Shown piece by piece: positions 18,298-26,927 of a stretch of DNA of 64,000 bases. Each line of letters starts with the position of its first letter. The stretch's first letter is position 1. The translations under genes were made by a program, and so were the position numbers. The stretch comes from Treponema sp. OMZ 790 (lineage in GTDB: Bacteria > Spirochaetota > Spirochaetia > Treponematales > Treponemataceae): assembly GCF_024181285.1 (NCBI RefSeq), contig NZ_CP051201.1, positions 2,604,001 through 2,668,000 on the forward strand, in the 5' to 3' direction. Under the pieces are notes generated by a model that worked only from the letters and a program-made list of their open reading frames with translations, was not told where the DNA came from and did no database searches.

Positions 18298-19170
18298 CTA
18301 TAACTCATCGCGGTAAAATTTAATTTGTGAAATATCCTTTTCATTTAGAGCATCAAAGATACTGTGCACAAAAATTTCGATAGCCTTATTTAGATAATGC
18401 TCTTTATTATTTATAAACACCTTTTTATTTACAACATCCACTATTTTTAATTTTTCCTCATGTTCAAATTTTTGAGGATTAAGTTTAAACACTTCCGCAT
18501 CTACCAAAGGCCTGAAGGGTTCCATAAGGTCTGAGGCAAGATTAAAAGGATTAAATATATTATCATGAAAAATTCCGAGTTGTGTAATATAACCGTTTGC
18601 AGTTATTTCACGATTAAATGCAGAAAGTAAGATACTGTATCCGTAATTTAAAGCGGCATTTATAGGGATATCCAAACTTCTGGAAAACCCTGCTCCAAAT
18701 AGTGCTGCAAAATATGCTTTTGCAGCATGAGCCTCCTTATTTGTTTTATCGTTAATGTCTATATCGGTAATATACTCAGCCAGTAAACTCGCTTGCGGAA
18801 GCTTCAGTTTTTCTAAGAGGTATTTTTGCTGTCTTATTTTTTCTGTTACTACCTCAGTCCATACAAGCTGTTTAATATTCTTATCCCATTTTATTTGAAG
18901 CCTGATTTTTTCGCCGGTATCATGACTTCCGTAATATCCTACCAATTCAGAAGCCGGATTCCGTTTTTCATCACAAAAAATTATCTTAACCTTTTGTTTT
19001 ATAAGTTCATTTAATAAGGCTGCGGTTATAGAAACCGCTGTCGTTTCAATGATTAAAACCGAAATTTCTTCTATAAAAACTTTTTGAATTTTTTCTCCTC
19101 TAACTACGAGGTGATTTAAGTGTAAATCCAGTTTTGCTCTATTTGAAATGACAACGGTTCTCCAACTCAT
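18298..19170 (-). CDS. cas1: CRISPR integrase Cas1 (type II)
   Basis: 290 residues. The N-terminus MSWRTVVISNRAKLDLHLNH is typical of type II Cas1. The active-site Glu, His and Asp are present in the helical domain: E in the EAHAAKAYFAALFG block, H in the LGIFHDNIFNPFNLASDLMEPFRP block and D in the same SDLMEPFRPLVD run. Cas1 joins prespacer ends to the repeat. The start overlaps the cas9 stop by 4 nt (ATGA). Confidence 0.96.
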   Translation of the reverse strand: MSWRTVVISNRAKLDLHLNHLVVRGEKIQKVFIEEISVLIIETTAVSITAALLNELIKQKVKIIFCDEKRNPASELVGYYGSHDTGEKIRLQIKWDKNIKQLVWTEVVTEKIRQQKYLLEKLKLPQASLLAEYITDIDINDKTNKEAHAAKAYFAALFGAGFSRSLDIPINAALNYGYSILLSAFNREITANGYITQLGIFHDNIFNPFNLASDLMEPFRPLVDAEVFKLNPQKFEHEEKLKIVDVVNKKVFINNKEHYLNKAIEIFVHSIFDALNEKDISQIKFYRDEL

Positions 19171-22100
19171 ATTTTTAACAGATCAATCCTTTTTTCAAAA
19201 ACGCCGGTTATCGATTGATAAATTAAAATACAGTTATCAAGACTTGATATTTTATTTCCTATTCGTGCATTTCCTGCATTTTTGCTTCCTCCTATATATT
19301 GTAAATCCGCTAAATTCCTTGTTGCAGAAAATAATTTTAAAATCTCTAAAATAGCTTTAAGCTGATTTTCGATTATTAAAGATTTAAATTTATCTTTCCC
19401 TTTGATTAATGTATCAATGGTCGCAGAGTTAGGTCTTTTTTTGTAGATAGTATTTCTATGTTTTGATAAAAGCATATCATAGATCTCCAAATTTTTCTTT
19501 TGGAGAAGTTCATAAAACTCTTTTTCTCCTATTTCATCAGTTTTTTTCTTTTTTGATAGTTCTTCTTTTACATAGGATCTAAAAGATAAATCCTCATAAG
19601 TATGGATTGTTTTTCCAATTTTCTCTCGTTGACTTCTTATTTCATTGAATCTTATGATTTTTTTAAAATAAAGGACATCGTCATGTGAACAGCAAAATTG
19701 AACAGCGGGTCTTAGCACAAAGGAGTCGCCGGTTTTTCCGGTAATGTGGCAAGGGAATCCGTTAATTTTTAAGAAAGAGTTGATTTTTATTTTAGAAATC
19801 AAAATTTTGAATTCGTTTTTCCCTATCTGGTTTTTTAAATAGCTTTTTAATCCATCTTGATTTTTTTGAATATCCTTTACCAAATATAAAGGGATGGTTT
19901 CTAAGCTGCGTATCTTTTTTCCTTTTTCTTCGTATTCTACAAGGGTATAATATGCTGCAGAAACTTTATTATAGCCGCCATATTTTGAAATATTCGAAAG
20001 AGGACCTTCTTTTTTTAGAGGATGTTGCCCCAAACCTTTTTTCATAATAGTTTGGTCAAATAGCCCTCCTTTTTTACAGGATGCTTGACGTGTATAAATA
20101 GGACTATTCCTTTTAAGCATATCCTTTACAGTGACAATTGTTTTTTCTTTTTCCCATGCCGTAATATTATTTCTTTTTACATCATAATCAAAAACCTTAT
20201 AGTAGTTATAAGTATCGGCAATATTCGGATTATCCCGTTTCTCTTTTATAAAATTCCAAGGATTATTTGTAAATTTTGTATTATATACATTTCCGACAAC
20301 AATATTTAAATATGCATCATGGGCATGATGAAAGTCGTTTATTTCTCTGCATTTTACAATATCGAATTTATTTCTAAACATTGATACTGTTTCAGCCTTA
20401 GAGTAAATAATCTTAGTTTCGGGGAAAATTTGTTCCAATACCTTTGCTGCAACCTTGGTTGCCTGTCTTGTTTCTACAAGCTGCCGAGCAATGAATTTTG
20501 CTGTTTCGTCATCAGAGATTGGAGTTGCCCTTGTTAATCTGTTCAATTTTTCGAGGCTTATAAAACTATGTTTTTGTAAAAAATTCCAAAAGCCTCTTTG
20601 CTTTGATTGAATTTCAGTCTTCAATGGATATTTATCTTCCTTGTTTTTATTACAGCTGCTGCATACTAAAACCCGATTATTTATACTGTCATCTTTAATT
20701 TTTGATTGAGGGTAAATATGATCGATATCATACTTGCCTGTATCAAATACATGTCCTATTTCAATTGGTTTACCGCAATACATACACTTCCCAAGCTGTG
20801 TGTAATAAAGATAAAGTTTGTCGCTGCGAAGTCTTAAGTTATCTTCATTTTCTATTTTACCTGAAAGATCCTTTATCTCGGAACTAAAAGCATCCACATC
20901 ATTTTTACAGTTACTGTACAAATCCTGTAAAATTTTTAATCTCGTCTTAGTTCTTGCAGGCTCAAGTTCTGCACCCTTTGCCATTTCGATAAATATTTTT
21001 TTAGGAGGGGCTTGGGTAATATGAGATATTTCTTTTACAAGTTTAAGAGTTTGCCATAACATTTTTTTTACCGACGGCGATAAAAATAATGGTTTTACCA
21101 AACCGTTATATGAAAATCGTTTTTCGGTATCTTCAAACGCCGAATTTATCTTTTTAATATTTTCAGTAAATTTAAATTCATTGCTGAGCAGTTCCATTAA
21201 ATTATTTTGAGTTTCACGCATTGCCGTTATTATATTTACAGGTTCATTAAATCCGGGAATTTCTGATGTGACAGTTTCAAGGAATTTGCGTGATAGACGG
21301 CCCCAGCCTGAAAATTCAAGGTTTAGAATTTTTTTGATTTGCTCATCGGAACAAACCTTACCATACTCATTCTTTATTTTAGCTTTAAGAATACTCTTAC
21401 CTTCTCCTTCATCATAGATAGTAGCCCATTGTATAATCTCTTCAAGCATATTCTTTGTAGAAATTTCATCAATTTTATTACCGAAAATATTTTTTAGTTC
21501 TATATATGATTTTAATGAAGATATACATTCTTTATCGATGCCTAAAATAATTACTTCATCCGTTTTATTGCAAATACCTTCATGTTTTATAAAAGTTGAA
21601 ATCTGCTTTTGTGTAATTTTTTTATATTTTTTAAATAGCTCTTCATATATTCTTTGTTTTAATTTAATATCGCAGATATTTTTTCCGTCAATGGTAATCT
21701 GTAAATTATTAATTTCATTTAAAACGGTAAACTCGGAATATAAAAGAGAGTTTTTAGGTAAAACTTCTTCTCCTGTTAGGTATGTACAAAAATTAGTTCT
21801 GCTTGTAATAAAGGCTTCAGCTGTTTTATCCTTATCAATATGATTAAAAAAATTCCAAGGTGTAGTTTTACCCGAAGGAGTTTTTTCTTTTTTTATGACC
21901 CAGCATCTATCAGGAAAATATTTTTTATGTTTATCGTTTATAGGCCCAATATAATAAGGAATCTTAAATGTTAAAAGCATTATGATTTTTTCACTGACAG
22001 ATAAACCATTTTCATCTTTTTGTTTTAAAAAAGAAAAATGATTTTCTGCATTGGCTAATATCCTTTCCAATTCCATCCTGCGCAATTGATAAGGAATTTC

Positions 22101-23354
22101 TGCATTGCTTTTAGATACCTGCTTAGGCAAAAAAGTTCCTATTTCAATTTCGGACAATATATCATTTATTTCTTTTATATCCGATTTGGATGAAAGGATA
22201 GTTTTTAAAAATTTATAAAAATCTTCTTGACCGGTAGTCTCTTTTATAATCTTTTTTTTACTTCCGGTTTTACATACCCCTACATATCTTGAATAATTAC
22301 AATTATTGTTTTCAGATTGCTTATATCCGAATACTTTTCTATAATCCTTCGGGAAATATTTTTTTATAACATTTTTTAATTTAGTCAAATCGCTCTTATG
22401 CTTTTCGTATATCTTAACCTTTGCAAAAGAAAGATACTGTTCATCTCCTATTACCTTTGAAAGAACCGAACAATTATATACAGCCTTTGCTTTTAACAAA
22501 AGCTCAAAGGAGTCTCCTAAAAATGAGGCCAGCTCATCGCTTACAGCGTCAAAGTCGTCTTTAGAAAAAGATATACCGTTTTTCTCAGCATCTTTTAAGT
22601 CGGGATTATCATAAAGGTCTGCAAAGTTTACCTTGTTACTCGATATTAAATTCGTAATAGCTTTTTTTTGTTTGTCGGACGGCTTCAATCCTAAAAGCTT
22701 ATTTAACCGGCTTTGCTTTTCCGAATTTTTTAAAGAGCTGTCCTTTAAAATATCCTTTATTTTTTGAGCATCTGCATCAATATCGAGCTCCATATCCTCA
22801 CGCAGATATTCAAAAAGAGCCTTTATAGAAGTATCGAATTGATTTTCCGAATCGAAGTCTCCCTCAAATAAAAAATGGCCTCTTTTTTTGATAATATTAT
22901 GGCAGGCTAAATACAAAAGCCGCGGATCAAGCTTTACCTTGTTTTCAATCCAAGCCTTTATCAGGTGATTTATAGTAGGATAGGTTTTATGATAGGTCTT
23001 ATCGTTAAAATCTTTATCATTAAAAAGACTATTTTCCTGTAATATGGTCTTGTCTTCTGCATAAAGAGGGCTTTCTTTCATTCTTTGGAAAAATCCCTCA
23101 TCTTTTTTTGCAATTTCTTCGGCAAACAGCTCTTGAAGCAGTTTTATTCTTTTGTTTCTTCTCTCAATACGGCGCCGGGCTCCTCTATATAGCCTTCGGC
23201 CTTCGGCTGTTTCTGCCGTATCGAAAAGCCTCATACCCCAAAGGTCTTTATGATTAGCCTTTAAAAGCTTATAGTCACCATCAGTAACTGCCCAGCCGAC
23301 CGATCCTGTTCCTACATCCAATCCGAGAAAATAATCCTTAATTTCCTTTTTCAT
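19167..23354 (-). CDS. cas9: CRISPR-associated endonuclease Cas9 (type II-A)
   Basis: 1395 residues from the methionine at 23354 (MKKEIKDYFLGLDVG); the frame extends 15 nt further into the insertion sequence, but GAGG lies properly before 23354. RuvC-I has D13 (LGLDVGTGSVGWAV). An Arg-rich bridge helix (RRLYRGARRRIERRNKRIK) follows. RuvC-II is KKIFIEMAKG. The HNH domain has YDIDHIYPQS (His about residue 879) with CxxC pairs CMYCG and CSSC flanking it, and RuvC-III has HHAHDAYLN. Cuts target DNA guided by crRNA:tracrRNA. No stop or frameshift is seen, so it should be active if expressed. Its upstream region is now an insertion sequence. Confidence 0.98.
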   Translation of the reverse strand: MKKEIKDYFLGLDVGTGSVGWAVTDGDYKLLKANHKDLWGMRLFDTAETAEGRRLYRGARRRIERRNKRIKLLQELFAEEIAKKDEGFFQRMKESPLYAEDKTILQENSLFNDKDFNDKTYHKTYPTINHLIKAWIENKVKLDPRLLYLACHNIIKKRGHFLFEGDFDSENQFDTSIKALFEYLREDMELDIDADAQKIKDILKDSSLKNSEKQSRLNKLLGLKPSDKQKKAITNLISSNKVNFADLYDNPDLKDAEKNGISFSKDDFDAVSDELASFLGDSFELLLKAKAVYNCSVLSKVIGDEQYLSFAKVKIYEKHKSDLTKLKNVIKKYFPKDYRKVFGYKQSENNNCNYSRYVGVCKTGSKKKIIKETTGQEDFYKFLKTILSSKSDIKEINDILSEIEIGTFLPKQVSKSNAEIPYQLRRMELERILANAENHFSFLKQKDENGLSVSEKIIMLLTFKIPYYIGPINDKHKKYFPDRCWVIKKEKTPSGKTTPWNFFNHIDKDKTAEAFITSRTNFCTYLTGEEVLPKNSLLYSEFTVLNEINNLQITIDGKNICDIKLKQRIYEELFKKYKKITQKQISTFIKHEGICNKTDEVIILGIDKECISSLKSYIELKNIFGNKIDEISTKNMLEEIIQWATIYDEGEGKSILKAKIKNEYGKVCSDEQIKKILNLEFSGWGRLSRKFLETVTSEIPGFNEPVNIITAMRETQNNLMELLSNEFKFTENIKKINSAFEDTEKRFSYNGLVKPLFLSPSVKKMLWQTLKLVKEISHITQAPPKKIFIEMAKGAELEPARTKTRLKILQDLYSNCKNDVDAFSSEIKDLSGKIENEDNLRLRSDKLYLYYTQLGKCMYCGKPIEIGHVFDTGKYDIDHIYPQSKIKDDSINNRVLVCSSCNKNKEDKYPLKTEIQSKQRGFWNFLQKHSFISLEKLNRLTRATPISDDETAKFIARQLVETRQATKVAAKVLEQIFPETKIIYSKAETVSMFRNKFDIVKCREINDFHHAHDAYLNIVVGNVYNTKFTNNPWNFIKEKRDNPNIADTYNYYKVFDYDVKRNNITAWEKEKTIVTVKDMLKRNSPIYTRQASCKKGGLFDQTIMKKGLGQHPLKKEGPLSNISKYGGYNKVSAAYYTLVEYEEKGKKIRSLETIPLYLVKDIQKNQDGLKSYLKNQIGKNEFKILISKIKINSFLKINGFPCHITGKTGDSFVLRPAVQFCCSHDDVLYFKKIIRFNEIRSQREKIGKTIHTYEDLSFRSYVKEELSKKKKTDEIGEKEFYELLQKKNLEIYDMLLSKHRNTIYKKRPNSATIDTLIKGKDKFKSLIIENQLKAILEILKLFSATRNLADLQYIGGSKNAGNARIGNKISSLDNCILIYQSITGVFEKRIDLLKI

Positions 23355-23363
23355 ACCGTATTT

Positions 23364-24707
23364 CCTCATGTAAAAATCTAACCCAAATGATATGCGTTAC
23401 TCAAGTAAAAATCTAACCGTAGTTATGTAGACCAGCTGTGAGCCATTGAAATAAGTTTGCTCTGTAGCTCTTGTGTTTTATCAATCAGCTGTTGTAAATC
23501 TAGTCTGTCCTTCCTACGTCGCAGTTCATCTTTTTCAGCATCGCTTATATCAGAACTCTCCATAAGCCTACGATACGGTGTCTTAGCTTCATCATATTTC
23601 TTTATGACCTTTGCGTCTACCCTGTGCTTTGAAATAATCTTCATTGAAGGAAAAAAGAAGTTTACAAGCATGTTATATTGCTCATAAAGGTCAGCCATAA
23701 CGCTTCGTGTCTCCTCTCCCTCAAATCGATAGTAGCCGACAATGCGTCTTACCACACTGTCATTTTTCTGTTCAACAAAACAATTATCATTCTTTTTATA
23801 CGATCGGCTTCGAGTAAAGATAACATTATTCGTGTTGCACCATTGCAAAAGCTGCATATTCTTAAACTCGCTTCCGTTGTCGCTATCAATACCTTTCATC
23901 TGAAACGGTAAGTTTATTTTCACATCCTCTATCGCTTCTTTTACCCATCGGTGAGCTTTGTTTAAAAGGGCTCTATTTTCCGTCCAACCTGAATGAACAT
24001 CAGTAAGGGTAAGTGTGCAAATATACTGTCCTTTAGTACTTATACCACAGTTTGCGACAGTGTCAACCTCAAAAAAGCCCGGTTTGCGTTCATCCCAGTC
24101 GAAAAAGGTGCGGATTGGAATGAGCTTATTAAGATTCTTTGAAGGCCGTGTTGTTGAAATACCTCGGATAGAATGTTTTGGAATTTCAGGCTTGAGAATC
24201 CTACCGACCGTTGCGCTTGATATGCGAGCAAGTTTTGCTTTAAGTTGTTCATCATAACCGAACTTTTGAGCAAAGTAATCGATATTATCACGTATAAAAG
24301 GCACGAGCCGTTTTGAACATAGGTACATCGAAAAAATCCATAGCCGGATGACTTGCTCTTGTACGTCTTGACCGTAGTATTTTTCATAGGTTCGCTTTTT
24401 TCGTGTCTTTTTAATAACATTCACACTCTTTTTGGCGACGTTGTTAAAATGCGTTATTTTTATGTATGCACTGTTTTTCAGAATGTGAATTGCATACTTT
24501 CGGTTGTATTTGGTTGTTGCGACAAACTCATCGAGGATTTTCGTCTTTTGTTTCTTGCCCGCAGTGCAGTACCGTTTCACTATTTCCTCAGTCAGCTTCT
24601 TTCTCATTTTCATATCTAACCTCATTTTGCCCTTCCTTAGGGCTTCTATTTTAAGTTAGATTTTTACGTGATGAACAGCTTTTTTTTCGGTTAGATTTAA
24701 CGTGAGG
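23364..24707 (-). mobile_element. Insertion sequence, about 1344 bp, between cas9 and tracrRNA
   Basis: Ends are related inverted repeats: left CCTCATGTAAAAATCTAAC (23364-23382); right, read inward on the minus strand, CCTCACGTTAAATCTAACC (24707-24689). Each end has a second inner copy (23400-23419 and 24673-24655), giving paired binding sites at both ends. It holds one transposase gene. I see no target duplication: flanks GTATTT and CAATGC differ. The left end stops 9 nt before the cas9 ATG and the right end 12 nt before the tracrRNA -35 box. Confidence 0.85.
23423..24625 (-). CDS. DDE transposase (ISNCY/IS481-like, integrase core)
   Basis: 400 residues. An N-terminal helical/HTH region (KRYCTAGKKQKTKILDEF and YAIHILKN) precedes an rve integrase core with the DDE triad: Asp in FFEVDTVANCG, Asp in GIDSDNGSEFKN, Glu in CFVEQKND. 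A C-terminal charged tail ends RRRKDRLDLQQLIDK. The frame is intact. It points toward cas9, so its transcript could run on into the cas operon. Exact IS family not settled by eye. Confidence 0.88.
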   Translation of the reverse strand: MRLDMKMRKKLTEEIVKRYCTAGKKQKTKILDEFVATTKYNRKYAIHILKNSAYIKITHFNNVAKKSVNVIKKTRKKRTYEKYYGQDVQEQVIRLWIFSMYLCSKRLVPFIRDNIDYFAQKFGYDEQLKAKLARISSATVGRILKPEIPKHSIRGISTTRPSKNLNKLIPIRTFFDWDERKPGFFEVDTVANCGISTKGQYICTLTLTDVHSGWTENRALLNKAHRWVKEAIEDVKINLPFQMKGIDSDNGSEFKNMQLLQWCNTNNVIFTRSRSYKKNDNCFVEQKNDSVVRRIVGYYRFEGEETRSVMADLYEQYNMLVNFFFPSMKIISKHRVDAKVIKKYDEAKTPYRRLMESSDISDAEKDELRRRKDRLDLQQLIDKTQELQSKLISMAHSWST

Positions 24708-24719
24708 CAATGCGCATAC

Positions 24720-24748
24720 TTGACCATTCCTTTAAAAAAGATTAAAAT
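24720..24748 (+). promoter_or_regulatory. Promoter of tracrRNA
   Basis: TTGACC (24720-24725), 17 nt, TAAAAT (24743-24748), on the plus strand. It predicts a start near 24755, just before the anti-repeat. The insertion sequence ends at 24707, leaving this promoter whole. Confidence 0.65.
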
Positions 24749-24754
24749 ATACTC

Positions 24755-24880
24755 ACACAATTTAAGATCCATCTTAAATTACACAACGAGTTCAAATAAG
24801 AATTCATCAAAATCGTCCTCCCTTGAGGAGCGACCGCTCATTGTGGAGCATCAAGGCTTAACTATGTTAAGCCTTTTTTT
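24755..24880 (+). ncRNA. tracrRNA
   Basis: The anti-repeat at 24765-24787 is 23 nt identical to the plus-strand repeat, hence complementary to the crRNA, and continues after a bulge with GAGTTCAAAT. Two small hairpins follow (CCTC/GAGG near 24817-24828 and GAGCG/CGCTC just after). It ends in an intrinsic terminator: AAGGCTTAAC (24853-24862), loop TAT, GTTAAGCCTT (24866-24875), then T's to 24880. It guides RNase III processing of crRNA and Cas9 loading. Confidence 0.92.
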
Positions 24881-24993
24881 ATTGATTATTCAGAATTATA
24901 GCTTATTTTTTCCCGGCTGTCCAGAATTTATATCAAATTACTTGCCCCAACGGCTTGTATACTTACTACTTCTCATAACTTTTCGTTTGATGC

Positions 24994-25022
24994 TTGCTTA
25001 ATTTGGCGTTTTAGGGTATAAT
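24994..25022 (+). promoter_or_regulatory. Promoter of recQ
   Basis: TTGCTT (24994-24999), 17 nt, TATAAT (25017-25022). The predicted start (about 25029) is only about 5 nt before the recQ ATG at 25034, leaving no room for a ribosome site. Confidence 0.6.
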
Positions 25023-25033
25023 ATCATCCATAT

Positions 25034-26905
25034 ATGACGCGCGGATCAAAAGGTTCTGACAGTAAAAAGACAATCTCCTCCCCTGAAGATATTTTAAAAC
25101 AGGTCTTCGGCTATGATGAATTCAGACCCTTCCAAAAAGAAATTATAGATAGTATTCTCCAAAAAGAGGATGTTCTTGCGGTGATGCCTACAGGAGGCGG
25201 AAAATCTCTATGCTATCAGATTCCGGCCCTCATTTTTGAAGGATTAACCATAGTAGTTTCTCCCCTTATTTCTCTTATGCACGATCAGATTTGCGGTTTG
25301 GAAACGATAGGGGTAGAGGCGGTTGCCTTAAACAGTTCCTTGGACTGGGAAAAATATGCCGATAACATACGCCGTATTAAGAATGGGGATGTTAAAATCC
25401 TCTATGTTGCTCCTGAAACTCTGGTCAGTGACCGCTGTAAAGAACTCCTCTCTTCAATAAAAGTGGATTGTCTTACAATCGACGAAGCTCACTGCATTTC
25501 GGAATGGGGACATGACTTTAGACCTGAATACAGACAGTTGGCCGAGATACGCAAACTTTTAAAAGAGACCGCATGTCTTGCCATAACGGCAACGGCGACT
25601 GAAAAGGTACGCTCCGACATAAAAAAAATGCTGAAGCTCAAAAAGACTAAAGAATTTATTGCCGGCTTTAACCGCAAAAATATTTTTTTGGAAGTGAAAG
25701 AAAAGCAAAAGCCTTTCGAACAGGCTTCGGAATTTTTAAAAGAACATAAGGGAGAAAGCGGAATTATCTACTGTTTTTCCCGCAAGCAGGCAGACACTCT
25801 TTCCGTTCAACTGTCGGTTTTAGGATACAATGCAAAACCCTATCATGCGGGACTTTCCGATGAGCTTAGGCAAAAAACTCAAAACGATTTTATCAATGAC
25901 GATATAGAAATAATTGTAGCAACCGTAGCCTTCGGAATGGGTATAAATAAACCTAATGTAAGGTTTGTCATTCACTTTGATTTACCCAAGAGCATTGAGC
26001 AGTATTATCAGGAAATAGGCCGAGCAGGGCGGGATGGAAACCCGGCACATGCTCTTTTGCTTTTTTCTGCTGCCGATATTTTTAAGCTTAAATTCTTGAT
26101 GCAGGATAAATCTCCCGATGAGGTAAGAAAAGCTGAAACTATGCTTTCCGCTATCAGTAATTATGCACAAGCCAACAGCTGCCGCCGCCGGGCGATTTTA
26201 AAATATTTCGGAGAAAATATTTCTGAAGAAAAATTAAAAGAAATACAGGGCGATGCACCTTGCTGTGATTTTTGTTCCAGAGAAAAAATAGAAAAAACCG
26301 ACTTGACGGTTCCTGTTCAAAAATTCTTATCCTGTGTTGTCAGAACCGGCTGCCGATTCGGAGCAAGCTACATAATCGATGTTCTTTTAGGTTCAAAACA
26401 AAAGCGCATACTCGAAAACAAGCACAATGACCTTTCCGTCTGGGGAATAGGTACGGAATTTAACAGGGAAGGCTGGTTTGCCCTTGTACGCGTTTTATTG
26501 GCTGAAGACTACCTTATAAAGGATGAAGACTATTCGGTATTGTCGCTTACACAAAAAGCAAAAGAAGAGCTTCAATCCCGAACCAGTATTTTACTTCCTT
26601 TCGATTATGAAAAAGATAATTCCTCTAAAAAGGAAATAAAACAAAAATCAAAACCCCAAACAACCGAAATCAAATTAGATGCCCGCGGTACGGCAATAGT
26701 GAATGCACTAAAACAAAAACGCAGAGAACTCGCGGATGAAGCAAGAGTTCCGGCTTATGTTATTTTTTCGGATAAGACCATCTTCGACTTAGGTTTTAAA
26801 AAACCGTCCAAGATTGCAGAACTGGATAATATCTTCGGCATAGGAAAAGCAAAAAAAGATAAATATGGAGAACTTATTGTTCAACTTGTTACCTCTCATA
26901 AGTAA
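25034..26905 (+). CDS. recQ: ATP-dependent DNA helicase RecQ
   Basis: A 3'-5' helicase used in recombination and fork repair. 623 residues: helicase motifs MPTGGGKSLCYQIPAL (Walker A), TIDEAHCISEWGHDFRPEY (DEAH), later GMGINKPNVRFVIHFDLPKS and QEIGRAGRDG. A RecQ zinc-binding region has CRRRAILKYFGE and CCDFC. An RQC winged helix follows (about 400-500). An HRDC domain closes the protein (about 545-620, VNALKQKRRELADE and IFGIGKAKKDKYG). The order matches standard RecQ. No ribosome site precedes the ATG, in line with the promoter position. Confidence 0.95.
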   Translation: MTRGSKGSDSKKTISSPEDILKQVFGYDEFRPFQKEIIDSILQKEDVLAVMPTGGGKSLCYQIPALIFEGLTIVVSPLISLMHDQICGLETIGVEAVALNSSLDWEKYADNIRRIKNGDVKILYVAPETLVSDRCKELLSSIKVDCLTIDEAHCISEWGHDFRPEYRQLAEIRKLLKETACLAITATATEKVRSDIKKMLKLKKTKEFIAGFNRKNIFLEVKEKQKPFEQASEFLKEHKGESGIIYCFSRKQADTLSVQLSVLGYNAKPYHAGLSDELRQKTQNDFINDDIEIIVATVAFGMGINKPNVRFVIHFDLPKSIEQYYQEIGRAGRDGNPAHALLLFSAADIFKLKFLMQDKSPDEVRKAETMLSAISNYAQANSCRRRAILKYFGENISEEKLKEIQGDAPCCDFCSREKIEKTDLTVPVQKFLSCVVRTGCRFGASYIIDVLLGSKQKRILENKHNDLSVWGIGTEFNREGWFALVRVLLAEDYLIKDEDYSVLSLTQKAKEELQSRTSILLPFDYEKDNSSKKEIKQKSKPQTTEIKLDARGTAIVNALKQKRRELADEARVPAYVIFSDKTIFDLGFKKPSKIAELDNIFGIGKAKKDKYGELIVQLVTSHK

Positions 26906-26927
26906 AAGGGGATTAAGGTCTTAAAAT

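Noticed and set aside
23352..24720. CATAC at both IS flanks as a target duplication
   Set aside because: The copies lie 7 nt outside both ends and not next to the termini, so they are probably chance.
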